Source of the DNA: Piscinibacter gummiphilus
GTDB taxonomy: Bacteria > Pseudomonadota > Gammaproteobacteria > Burkholderiales > Burkholderiaceae_C
Assembly (NCBI RefSeq): GCF_032681285.1
Contig: NZ_CP136336.1
Location: forward strand, 2,839,001-2,903,000
Direction of reading: 5' to 3'
Length of the DNA stretch: 64,000 nt
The position numbers were made by a program, and so were the translations under genes. The notes beneath the pieces were generated by a model. That model did no database searches and was not told where the DNA came from. It saw only the letters and a program-made list of their open reading frames with translations. This document shows, piece after piece, positions 26,406 through 34,715 of the stretch (position 1 is its first letter; each line of letters starts with the position of its first letter).

Positions 26406-27971
26406 ATGAACCTTGGCATGTACCTGGCGCGCAGCGCGCGCTTCTGGCCCCACCGTCCGGCCGTCTTGTTCCGCGACGGGCAACTCAGCTACCGCGACCT
26501 GGAGCTGCGCTCCAACCGCCTCGCGCATGCCTTGCAGGCCCTCGGCCTGAAACGCGGCGACCGGGTGGCCATCGTCTCGCCCAACCGACCCGAGATCGTG
26601 GAGTTCGAATGCGCGCTCTACAAGCTCGGGCTCGTGAAGGTGGCGCTGAACTCGCGCCTCGCGCCGCAGGAGCTGGCCGATGCGCTGGCCAACGCCGAGC
26701 CGGTGGCCGTGGCGGCAGGCCCCGAGCACCGCGGCATGGTCGATGCGGCGACGCAGCAGCTCGATTCGTTGCAGCACCGCATCGCATTCGAGCCAGCCGG
26801 CGGCGACAGCAACTGGCGCCCCTACGAGCCGCTGCTGGCGGCGCAGCCCGACACCCACGTCTGCATCGACATGCAGGCCGACGACCTGGCCGTGCTGCAC
26901 TACACCTCGGGCTCCACCGGCAAGCTCAAGGCCGCGATGCAGACGGTGGGCAACCGCCACGCCTCGCTGCGCAAGATCATCATGGGCCGCATGCACGCCG
27001 GGCCCGGCGACCTGCTCATGCTGTGCGGCCCGATCACCCACGCGAGCGGCATGTTCATCCAGCCCATGCTGTTCCAGGGCGCGAGCATCCTGCTGATGGA
27101 GCGATTCCAGCCAGCCGAGATCCTCGAAGCGATCGAGAAGCACCGCGTCACCCACTGCTTCATGGTGCCGGCCATGATCCACGCGCTGCTGGCCGAGCCG
27201 TCGATCCGCACGCGGGATCTCTCGAGCCTCAAGCTCCTGAGCTACGGCGCCGCGCCGATGTCGCCGGCGCGCATCCGCGAAGCCTGGGCCGCCTTCGGCC
27301 CGGTGCTCGCGCAAGGCTATGGCGCGGGTGAGACCACCGGCGGCGTGCTGGCCCTCTCGATCGACGACCACCGCCGGGCCATCGAGGGCGACCGCCCCGA
27401 GTTGCTGCTCGCCTGCGGGCGTGCGGGGGGCGAATCCGACGTGCAGGTGCTCGACGACGCCGGCCGCCCCGTCGAGGGCGATGCGATCGGAGAGATCTGC
27501 GTGCGCGGGGCCGACGTCTTCGCCGGCTACTGGCGCGCCGAGCCGCAGACGCGCGAGGTGCTGCAGCCCGATGGCTGGCTGCGCACCGGCGACCTGGCTC
27601 GGGTCGACCACGAGGGCTACATCTTCATCGTCGACCGCAAGAAGGAGATGCTGGTCTCCGGCGGCTTCAACGTCTACCCGAGCGAGGTGGAGAAGGTGCT
27701 GGCCGAACACCCGGCCGTGCACGAGGTGTGCGTGATCGGCGTGCCCGACGACCACTGGGGTGAAGCGGTGAAGGCCGTCGTCGTTCTGCGGGAAGGCCAG
27801 GACGCCGACGGCCCCGACGTGATGGAGTTCTGCCGAGGCCGGCTCGCCGATTTCAAGCGGCCGCGCTCGGTCGACTTCGTGCCAATGCTGCCCAAAAACG
27901 CGAACGGCAAGCTCTCGCGCAAGGACGTGCGCGAGCCCTACTGGCTCGGCCGCGAGCGCCGCGTCAACTGA
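26406..27971 (+). CDS. AMP-dependent acyl-CoA synthetase/ligase
   Basis: Activates a carboxylic acid to its CoA thioester using ATP. The 521 residues hold the AMP-binding motif YTSGSTGKLKAAM, YGAGETTGG, the hinge GDLARVDHEGYIFIVDRKKEM and the catalytic Lys region NANGKLSRKDV. AGGAG lies upstream. It is the first gene of a rightward unit with an acyl-CoA dehydrogenase (14 bases on), a Bug receptor and an alkylsulfatase. Chain length or aromaticity of the substrate cannot be read with confidence; the cluster suggests a fatty or alkanoic acid. Confidence 0.88.
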   Translation: MNLGMYLARSARFWPHRPAVLFRDGQLSYRDLELRSNRLAHALQALGLKRGDRVAIVSPNRPEIVEFECALYKLGLVKVALNSRLAPQELADALANAEPVAVAAGPEHRGMVDAATQQLDSLQHRIAFEPAGGDSNWRPYEPLLAAQPDTHVCIDMQADDLAVLHYTSGSTGKLKAAMQTVGNRHASLRKIIMGRMHAGPGDLLMLCGPITHASGMFIQPMLFQGASILLMERFQPAEILEAIEKHRVTHCFMVPAMIHALLAEPSIRTRDLSSLKLLSYGAAPMSPARIREAWAAFGPVLAQGYGAGETTGGVLALSIDDHRRAIEGDRPELLLACGRAGGESDVQVLDDAGRPVEGDAIGEICVRGADVFAGYWRAEPQTREVLQPDGWLRTGDLARVDHEGYIFIVDRKKEMLVSGGFNVYPSEVEKVLAEHPAVHEVCVIGVPDDHWGEAVKAVVVLREGQDADGPDVMEFCRGRLADFKRPRSVDFVPMLPKNANGKLSRKDVREPYWLGRERRVN

Positions 27972-27985
27972 ACCCAGGAGCCCAC

Positions 27986-29170
27986 ATGACCACCACCCTC
28001 TTCGAAGGCTCCCCGGCCGCCGCCGAGTTCATCGCCCGTGTCGACGGCTTCATCGACGGCGAGCTGCGCCCGCTCGCCACCGAACACGGCATCACGCACG
28101 AGAAAGGCCCGTCGCGCGAGCTGCTGCGCCAGGTCTGGAAGCGTTCCCACGCGCTCGGCTTCTACGGCATGACGCTGCCGCAGCCCATGGGCGGCGCGGG
28201 CTTCAGCCTCGTCGACCACGTGCTGGTGAAGGAGCACCTCTATGCGAGCGGCACGCCCTTCGCGCCGCACATCCTCGGCGAGCTGTCGGGCCCGCCGCGC
28301 CTCGGCGCGCTGGTGAAGCAGGCCACACAGGATCAGATGCAGCGCTTCATCCTGCCGGTGGCACGCGCCGAGATGGCGGTGTGCTTCGCCATCACCGAGC
28401 CCAACGCAGGCTCCGACGCCGGCGCGCTGGAAACCCGCGCCGTGATCGAAGGCGACGGCTTCGTGCTCAACGGCACCAAGCGCTTCATCTCCGGCTCGCC
28501 CTTTTGCGACGCGGCCGTGATCATCTGCGCCACCGGCGAAGACCCGGCAAAACGCGAGACCACCGCCTTCTTCGTCGAGCGCGATCGCCCGGGCTTCCGC
28601 ATCGAAGAGGGCTACAAGACCATGGCCGGCCAGTCGCACACCGGCAACATCGTGCTCACCGACTGCCGCATCCCGCTCGGCAACCAGATCGGCGAGCGTG
28701 GCAAGGGCCTGGCGCTGGCGCTCGGCCGCATCACCGTCAACCGCTTGCTGCACACGCCCGCGATGCTGGGCCTGGCCCAGCTCGCGCTGCAGGACGCCGT
28801 GCGCCACGCGCAGACGCGACGCCAGTTCGGCCAGCCCATCGGCGGCTTCCAGGCGGTGCAGCACCTGCTGGCCGACATGGCGACCGAGCTCGCGGCCGCA
28901 CGCGCGCTGATGCTGTCGGTCGCACGCCGGCTCGATGCCGGCGCCGATGCGCGAGCCGAAGCCTCGATGGCCAAGCTCTTCTGCTCCGAGACCGCCTTCC
29001 GCATCGCCGACCGTGCGGTGCAGGTGCTTGGTGGCGAAGGCATCGTGCAGGGCAGCCGCGTCGAATTCCTCTTCCGCCTGCTGCGCATGTACCGCGTGCT
29101 CACCGGCACCAGCGAGATCCAGCGCAACACGATCGCCAAGGAGCTGCTGGCGCCCGCCGCAGCGGCCTGA
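27986..29170 (+). CDS. Acyl-CoA dehydrogenase
   Basis: FAD enzyme that introduces the alpha-beta double bond in acyl-CoA. The 394-residue protein has the first signature VCFAITEPNAGSDAGAL, the substrate/FAD segment TKRFISGSPFCDAAVI and the C-terminal signature LTGTSEIQRNTIAKELL. The usual catalytic-base region is VQVLGGEGIVQGSRVEFLFRLLRMYRV. It sits directly after the ligase in the same transcript. It probably performs the second step of the same pathway, oxidising the CoA ester made by the ligase. Confidence 0.9.
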   Translation: MTTTLFEGSPAAAEFIARVDGFIDGELRPLATEHGITHEKGPSRELLRQVWKRSHALGFYGMTLPQPMGGAGFSLVDHVLVKEHLYASGTPFAPHILGELSGPPRLGALVKQATQDQMQRFILPVARAEMAVCFAITEPNAGSDAGALETRAVIEGDGFVLNGTKRFISGSPFCDAAVIICATGEDPAKRETTAFFVERDRPGFRIEEGYKTMAGQSHTGNIVLTDCRIPLGNQIGERGKGLALALGRITVNRLLHTPAMLGLAQLALQDAVRHAQTRRQFGQPIGGFQAVQHLLADMATELAAARALMLSVARRLDAGADARAEASMAKLFCSETAFRIADRAVQVLGGEGIVQGSRVEFLFRLLRMYRVLTGTSEIQRNTIAKELLAPAAAA

Positions 29171-29197
29171 TTTCACACAAGACCAGGAGACAAAGTC

Positions 29198-30163
29198 ATG
29201 AATGCCATCACCCGCCGTGCCCTGCTCGCCCTCGGCCTGAGCACCGCCTTTGCCGCACACGCCAGCGACGCCTGGCCCGCCAAGCCCATCAAGTGGATCG
29301 TGCCCTACCAGGCCGGCACTTCGCCCGACCAGACGGTGCGCGTGGTGGCCGATGCGATGTCGGAAGTCTTCAAGCAGACCATCGTCGTCGAAAACAAGCC
29401 CGGCGTGGCCGGCAACCTGGGCGCACAAGTCGCCGCGCGTTCAGCCGCCGATGGCTACACCTGGGTCTACTCCGGCTCGCCCATGTCGACCAGCATGCGG
29501 ATGTACAAGAAGCCGGGCTTCGACGTGATGAAGGATTTCATCCACATCGGGCGCATCGGCACGTCGGACCTCACCATCGTCACCGGGGTCGGCTCGCCCT
29601 TGAAGTCGATGCGCGACCTGATCGACATCAGCAAGCGCGCGCCGGGCAAGCTCTCCTATGGCACCGGCGGCATCGGCTCGCCGGCGCACATGGGCGCCGA
29701 GCTGATGCTCAGCACCGCCGGCATCGAAGCCGTGCATGTGCCCTACAAGGGCGCTGCGGAGTCGGCCAACGCCGCCATCGGCAAGCAGGTCGAGTTCACG
29801 CTGGCCATCACCTCGGTGGTGCTGCCGCACATCCAGTCGGGCAAGCTGGTGCCGCTGGCCATCACCTCGCCCAAGCGCCACCCGCGCCTGCCCAACGTGC
29901 CCACGCTGGCCGAAGCCGGCGTGCCGGTGGAGCTGGTGTCGATGGGCGGGCTGGCCGTGCCGGCCGGCACGCCGCAGCCAGTGGTCAAGCGCATCGGCGA
30001 GGTGCTCAACAAGGTGCTCGCCGACCCGGTGGTCAAGACCAAGCTCGAAAACATGGGCGGCAACATCACGCCCAGCACCCCCGCCGAATTCACCGAAGGG
30101 CTGCGCGCCGAAATCGCGCTGGCCGAGCGCATGATGAAGGCGGCCAGGCTCGAGGCGCAGTGA
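29198..30163 (+). CDS. TctC/Bug-family periplasmic receptor
   Basis: A 321-residue receptor with a Tat-like or Sec signal peptide (MNAITRRALLALGLSTAFAAHA), then WPAKPIKWIVPYQAGTSPDQTVR, the Bug N-terminal motif. AGGAGAC precedes the start. Its place inside a catabolic operon, four bases before the alkylsulfatase gene, suggests that it captures the substrate or a product of that pathway. No TctAB permease genes are present. Confidence 0.9.
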   Translation: MNAITRRALLALGLSTAFAAHASDAWPAKPIKWIVPYQAGTSPDQTVRVVADAMSEVFKQTIVVENKPGVAGNLGAQVAARSAADGYTWVYSGSPMSTSMRMYKKPGFDVMKDFIHIGRIGTSDLTIVTGVGSPLKSMRDLIDISKRAPGKLSYGTGGIGSPAHMGAELMLSTAGIEAVHVPYKGAAESANAAIGKQVEFTLAITSVVLPHIQSGKLVPLAITSPKRHPRLPNVPTLAEAGVPVELVSMGGLAVPAGTPQPVVKRIGEVLNKVLADPVVKTKLENMGGNITPSTPAEFTEGLRAEIALAERMMKAARLEAQ

Positions 30164-30167
30164 CGCC

Positions 30168-32126
30168 ATGGCCCTTCTTCGCATCGCCGCCGTGGCGGCG
30201 TGGCTGTTCGCCATCGGCACTGCCAGTGCCCAGCCCAAGCCGGCCACGGAGGCCACACGCGCCTTGCAGCAGGCCGCCCGCGCTACCTTGCCGGCCGATG
30301 GCCGCCAGGCGTTCGACGACGCGAAGCGCGGCCTGATCGAAGACGCAACCGACCTGGTGGTCGAAGGCCCGGGAGGCCGGCCGATCTGGCGCCTGCGCGA
30401 CTACGACTTCCTGCAGCGCGAGGAAGCCCCCGACACGGTCAACCCGGCGCTGTGGCGCCACGCGCGGCTCAACCTCGCGAATGGCCTCTTCAAGGTCACC
30501 GATCGTCTCTACCAGCTGCGCGGGCTCGACCTCGCCAACATGACCATCGTCGAAGGCGACAGCGGCCTGATCGTCATCGACCCGCTGCTGTCGGTGGAGA
30601 CGGCGCGCGCCGGCCTCGCGCTCTACTACAAGCATCGCCCGCGCAAGCCGGTGGTGGCGGTGGTCTACACCCACAGCCATGCCGACCACTTCGGCGGCGT
30701 GCGGGGTGTGGTCGACGAGGCCGAGGTGAAGGCCGGTCGCGTGCAGGTCATTGCCCCGGCCGGCTTCCTTGAAGAAGCGGTGGGCGAGAACGTGATCGCG
30801 GGCCCGGCGATGGCGCGCCGCTCGCATTACCAGTTCGGCACCTTGCTGCCACGCAGTGAGCGTGGCCAGGTCGACGCGGGGCTCGGCAAGGCCGGGCCGC
30901 CCGGCACGGTGAGCCTGATCGCGCCGACACGCCTGGTGTCGCAGCCCGTCGAGCGGCTGCGCATCGATGGCATCGACATCGTGTTCGCGCTCACGCCGGC
31001 AGCCGAGGCGCCGGCCGAGATGGTGATGCACTTCCCCCAGCTGCGCGTGCTCAACATGGCCGAGATCGTGACGCAGAACCTGCACAACCTGTTGCCCATG
31101 CGGGGCGCGCAGGTGCGCGATGCGCTGGCCTGGTCGCGCCACATCGGCGAGGCGCTGCAGCGCTTTGGCAACGAGAGCGACATCCTCATCGCCCAGCACC
31201 ACTGGCCGGTGTGGGGCCACGACCGGCTGCAGGCCATGCTGAAGAACCAGCGCGACGCCTACAAATACCTGCACGACCAGAGCGTGCGGCTGATGAACCA
31301 CGGCGTGCCGGCCGACGAGGCGGCCGAGCGCATCCAGCTGCCGGCGTCGCTCGCGGCCGAGTGGTCGACCCGCCCGTTCTACGGTCACCTGAAGCACAAC
31401 GTACGCGCCGTCTACCAGCGCTACCTGGGTCACTACGACGGCAACCCGGCGCGGCTGGAAGCGCTGCCGCCGGTGGCCGCGGCACGAAAGTCGGTCGAGT
31501 ACATGGGCGGTGCGGATGCCGTGTTGCGCCGGGCGCGCGAAGACTTCGCCCGCGGCGAATACCGCTGGGTAGCGCAGGTCGCCTCGCAGCTTGTCTACGC
31601 CGACCCCTCCAACCTAGCCGCCCGTGCGCTCGCGGCCGACGCCTACGAGCAGCTCGGCTACCAGCAGGAGTCGGCCACCGCACGCAACGCTTTCCTGCAA
31701 GGCGCCACTGAGCTACGCAACGGCGTGCCGCGCCTGCCCGCACGCGGGCCGCAGTCGGGCGACATGGCGCGTGCGCTGCCGCTCGACCTGTTCTTCGACT
31801 TCCTCGGTGTGCGGCTCGACGCCGCCAAGGCGCAAGGCCATCGCATCGTGCTCAACTGGCGCTTCACCGACACCCACCAGCAGCACCTGCTCAACCTCGA
31901 GAACAGCGCCCTCACCCACGTGCCCGGTGCGCAAGACCCGCAGGCCCACGCCACGCTCACCTTGACCCGCGCCACGCTCGACGACATCGCCCAGCAGCGC
32001 ACGACCCTGCAGGCGGCGCTGCAAGCCGGGCTCGTGCGCATCGAAGGCGATGCCCGCCAGGTGGGCGCGCTCTTCACCATGCTCGACAGCTTCGACCGCG
32101 CTTTTCCCCTCGTCGAGCCGAAGTGA
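30168..32126 (+). CDS. SDS hydrolase-type alkylsulfatase (metallo-beta-lactamase fold)
   Basis: Exported type III alkylsulfatase that hydrolyses primary or secondary alkyl sulfates to alcohol and sulfate. The 652-residue protein has a signal peptide (1-21), a metallo-beta-lactamase domain with the zinc motif THSHADH at 168-174, a helical dimerisation domain (EALQRFGNESDILIAQHHWPVWG, then TRPFYGHLKHNVRAVYQRYLG), and a C-terminal SCP2-like domain for the alkyl chain. This is the SdsA1/Pisa1 architecture. It ends the ligase operon, suggesting use of alkyl-sulfate surfactants: the alcohol after oxidation would feed the ligase and dehydrogenase. Confidence 0.9.
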   Translation: MALLRIAAVAAWLFAIGTASAQPKPATEATRALQQAARATLPADGRQAFDDAKRGLIEDATDLVVEGPGGRPIWRLRDYDFLQREEAPDTVNPALWRHARLNLANGLFKVTDRLYQLRGLDLANMTIVEGDSGLIVIDPLLSVETARAGLALYYKHRPRKPVVAVVYTHSHADHFGGVRGVVDEAEVKAGRVQVIAPAGFLEEAVGENVIAGPAMARRSHYQFGTLLPRSERGQVDAGLGKAGPPGTVSLIAPTRLVSQPVERLRIDGIDIVFALTPAAEAPAEMVMHFPQLRVLNMAEIVTQNLHNLLPMRGAQVRDALAWSRHIGEALQRFGNESDILIAQHHWPVWGHDRLQAMLKNQRDAYKYLHDQSVRLMNHGVPADEAAERIQLPASLAAEWSTRPFYGHLKHNVRAVYQRYLGHYDGNPARLEALPPVAAARKSVEYMGGADAVLRRAREDFARGEYRWVAQVASQLVYADPSNLAARALAADAYEQLGYQQESATARNAFLQGATELRNGVPRLPARGPQSGDMARALPLDLFFDFLGVRLDAAKAQGHRIVLNWRFTDTHQQHLLNLENSALTHVPGAQDPQAHATLTLTRATLDDIAQQRTTLQAALQAGLVRIEGDARQVGALFTMLDSFDRAFPLVEPK

Positions 32127-32135
32127 GCCCGCCGG

Positions 32136-32157
32136 CTTCGGCACGGGAGTGCCGAAG
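32136..32157. terminator. Hairpin between convergent genes
   Basis: A perfect nine-base stem (CTTCGGCAC/GTGCCGAAG) with a GGGA loop lies between the stops of the alkylsulfatase and cupin genes. No T-run follows on either side, so it is either a weak bidirectional terminator or an mRNA 3'-end stabiliser. Confidence 0.45.
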
Positions 32158-32178
32158 TGCGCCTCGAACGACGGGCGT

Positions 32179-32652
32179 TCAGCCCGGGTGCGTCGGGTCG
32201 ATCCAGCGCACCTCTTCCGGCGGCTCGGCCGGCGCGATGTCGAGGTTGATCGCCACGGCCTCGCCGTCGCTTCGCACCAGCACGCACTCCAGGGTCTCGG
32301 TGCGGCTCGCGTTGATCTCCTGGTGCGGCACGAAGGGCGGCACGTAGATGAAGTCGCCTGGGCCCGCCTCGGCGGTGAATTCGAGCCGCTCGCCCCAGCG
32401 CATGCGGGCGCGGCCCTTCACCACGTAGATCACGCTTTCGAGCGGCCCGTGGTGATGCGCGCCGGTCTTGGCGTTGGCGTGGATGTGCACGGTGCCGGCC
32501 CACAGCTTCTGCGCGCCGACGCGGGCGAAGTTGATCGCGGCCTTGCGGTCCATGCCGGGGGTCTGCGCGGTGTTCGCATCGAGCGAACCGGCGGGCACGA
32601 CGCGCACGCCGTCGTGCTTCCAGCGGGGGTCTTGGGACGGGGCGTCGCTCAT
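32179..32652 (-). CDS. Cupin-domain protein
   Basis: A 157-residue single-domain cupin from ATG 32652 (ACAGGAG upstream). The metal-binding motif GAHHHGPLESVIYVVKGRARMRWGE and the second motif GDFIYVPPFVPHQEIN are present. Proteins of this size may be dioxygenase-like enzymes, isomerases or ligand sensors, and the sequence does not decide. It faces the alkylsulfatase gene and is divergent from a ModA-like protein gene. Confidence 0.75.
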   Translation of the reverse strand: MSDAPSQDPRWKHDGVRVVPAGSLDANTAQTPGMDRKAAINFARVGAQKLWAGTVHIHANAKTGAHHHGPLESVIYVVKGRARMRWGERLEFTAEAGPGDFIYVPPFVPHQEINASRTETLECVLVRSDGEAVAINLDIAPAEPPEEVRWIDPTHPG

Positions 32653-32790
32653 GGTGGGGCTCCTGTCGAGTGCGTCTGCATTCTGGCGCGGCCATGCCAT
32701 TCGCGCATATCAGCTAGGACGAGTCCCCGCTAGGCGATGCGGCGGCGCGCGACCAGAATCGTCGCTCCTTCGGCACCGTTTCGCATCCGC

Positions 32791-33486
32791 ATGAGCACCC
32801 ACCCCCTGTGCGCAATCTCGTCGATGGCCACCCGCCAGGTGCTGGCCGAGCTGGCCGAGCGCTACCGGCAGGCCACCGGCACCGAGGTGCAGGTCGAATC
32901 CGTAGGCGGCGTCGACGCAGCCCGGCGCGTGGAGGCCGGCGAAGCTTTCGACCTCGTCTTCCTGGCAAGCGACGCCATCGACAAGCTCGCCGCACTCGGC
33001 CATGTGCGTCCCGAAAGCCGGCGCGCCGTCGTCGACTCGTCGGTGGCGATGGCGGTGAAAGCCGGCGCGCCCCAGCCGGACGTGGGCACGGAAGACGCCC
33101 TGCGCCGCGCGGTGCTCGCGGCGCGCAGCATCGGCTACTCCACCGGGCCGAGCGGCACGGCCTTGCTGAAGCTGTTCGAGCGATGGGGCATCGCCGAGTC
33201 CGTCAAGCCGCGCCTCGTGCAGGCCCGCGCCGGTGTGCCGGTGGGCTCGCTCGTGGCCAGCGGCGAGGCCGAGCTCGGCTTCCAGCAGCTGAGCGAGCTG
33301 ATGAACCTCGAAGGCATCACCCTCCTCGGCGGCATGCCGCCCGGCCTCGCGATCACCACCACCTTCACCGGCGCGGTGGCCGCCAAGGCGCAGCACCCGC
33401 AAGCCCAGGCCGCGCTCGACTTCATGGCGTCGCCCGACACGGCCGAGCTGAAGCGCCGCCACGGCATGGACGTGCCGCAGGGCTGA
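32791..33486 (+). CDS. ModA-like substrate-binding-fold protein lacking a signal peptide
   Basis: A 231-residue protein with a molybdate-type bacterial extracellular binding fold: FDLVFLASDAIDKLAALGHV, GYSTGPSGTALLKLFERWG and SGEAELGFQQLSEL are typical of the SBP_bac_11 group. The N-terminus MSTHPLCAISSMATRQVLAEL has no signal peptide, and extending to 32737 only adds an Arg-rich stretch. It may therefore be cytoplasmic, for example a small-molecule sensor or storage protein. No permease genes adjoin it. No ribosome binding site is evident. Confidence 0.7.
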   Translation: MSTHPLCAISSMATRQVLAELAERYRQATGTEVQVESVGGVDAARRVEAGEAFDLVFLASDAIDKLAALGHVRPESRRAVVDSSVAMAVKAGAPQPDVGTEDALRRAVLAARSIGYSTGPSGTALLKLFERWGIAESVKPRLVQARAGVPVGSLVASGEAELGFQQLSELMNLEGITLLGGMPPGLAITTTFTGAVAAKAQHPQAQAALDFMASPDTAELKRRHGMDVPQG

Positions 33487-33499
33487 GCCCGGGCGGCAC

Positions 33500-34630
33500 T
33501 CAACTCGCGAGCTGGCGCCGTGGCTCGGGCGAACGCCGCTCGGCTGCCTGCGGCTCGGCTGCCGGGTGCGACAGAACAACCGTGCGCGTCGGGTAGGCGA
33601 ACTCCACGCCCATCGAGGCCAGCTCCTCGGCGAGCCGGATGTTGATGCGTTGCTGCTCGTCCATGTACTGGTTGTAGTCGGGCCCGAGCACGATGTAGAC
33701 CACCTCGAAGTCCAGCGAGCTTTCTCCGAAGGCCTTGAAGTGGGCCCGGTCGAAGCGCAGGGCCTTGCTCTCTTCCACGATGGCCTTGACGGACCCTGGA
33801 ATGCGCTTCAGTTGCTCGGGCGTCGCCTGGTAGGTCACGCCGAATCCGAAGACGATGCGCCGCTCCTGCAGGCGCTTGTAGTTGCTCACGGTCTGCTTCA
33901 GCAACTCGGTGTTCGACATCACGACCTGTTCGCCGCCCAGGCTGCGGATGCGCGTGGTCTTCACCCCCACCACCTCCACCGTGCCGGCGATGCTGCCGAG
34001 CACGATGAAGTCGCCCACCTCGAACGGCTTGTCGACCGCGATCGCCACCGAGGCGAAGAGATCGCCCAGGATGTTCTGCGCGGCCAGCGCGACCGCGATG
34101 CCACCGACGCCGAGGCTCGCCACGAAGGCCGTCACGTTGACGCCCAAGTTCGAGAGCATGGCCAGCAGCACGATCGCCCACAGCACCGAGCGCAGGCCCC
34201 ACGAGATGAGCGTGGCTGCGGCACTGGCCGTCTGGGTGCCTGAGGCCGCCGTGCGCTGCACGTGGCGGCGCAGCCCGAGCGTCACGGCCGTGTTGGCCCA
34301 GAGCGCGATCTGCAGCGCCAGCGCCACTAACCACAGCTGCGAGACACGCCCGGCCCAGCGATCGGGCAGGTCGAGCACGCTCAGGCCGATCAGCAGCGAC
34401 ACCACCAGCATCAAGGCGCGGTTGGTGCTGCCCAGCGTCTCGACCAGCATGTCGTCGGCGCGCGTGGAGGTGTGGCCTGCGAAGCTCTTCAGCCGCTTGA
34501 GTGCCAGGCGCACCGCCTGCGTGATGAGCAGGTAGGCCACGAGCGCCACCAGCGCCGCCGACAACAGGTTGGCCACCGAAATGCCAAACAGGGTCGTGTC
34601 TCTGAACCAATCCATCCAAATCTCTGTCAT
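33500..34630 (-). CDS. MscS-family mechanosensitive channel
   Basis: Inner-membrane channel that releases small solutes on hypo-osmotic shock. The 376 residues carry about four to five N-terminal helices, the Gly/Ala-rich pore helix VASLGVGGIAVALAAQNILGD (about 165-190), a beta domain with KPFEVGDFIVLGSIAGTVEVVG, and a C-terminal alpha/beta domain. GGAG six bases before ATG 34630 decides the start over upstream in-frame options. It is divergent from the trehalose operon, and the short gap contains a 16-base AT-rich palindrome, consistent with shared osmotic control. Confidence 0.9.
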   Translation of the reverse strand: MTEIWMDWFRDTTLFGISVANLLSAALVALVAYLLITQAVRLALKRLKSFAGHTSTRADDMLVETLGSTNRALMLVVSLLIGLSVLDLPDRWAGRVSQLWLVALALQIALWANTAVTLGLRRHVQRTAASGTQTASAAATLISWGLRSVLWAIVLLAMLSNLGVNVTAFVASLGVGGIAVALAAQNILGDLFASVAIAVDKPFEVGDFIVLGSIAGTVEVVGVKTTRIRSLGGEQVVMSNTELLKQTVSNYKRLQERRIVFGFGVTYQATPEQLKRIPGSVKAIVEESKALRFDRAHFKAFGESSLDFEVVYIVLGPDYNQYMDEQQRINIRLAEELASMGVEFAYPTRTVVLSHPAAEPQAAERRSPEPRRQLAS

Positions 34631-34668
34631 ACCCATCTCCACTGAGCTACGCCGCCGGGGCGCGGGTC

Positions 34669-34684
34669 ATATTTGCACAAATAT
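34669..34684. promoter_or_regulatory. Palindrome ATATTTG-N2-CAAATAT between mscS and otsA
   Basis: Seven-base perfect arms around a two-base centre. A -10-like TATAGA begins inside the right arm for the rightward trehalose operon, so a bound protein would block or adjust it. The core ATTTG-N2-CAAAT recurs upstream of the Pal gene and downstream of the ClC gene. Confidence 0.5.
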
Positions 34685-34715
34685 AGAATCCTCCCCCCGC
34701 GTCTCTGGAAATCAT

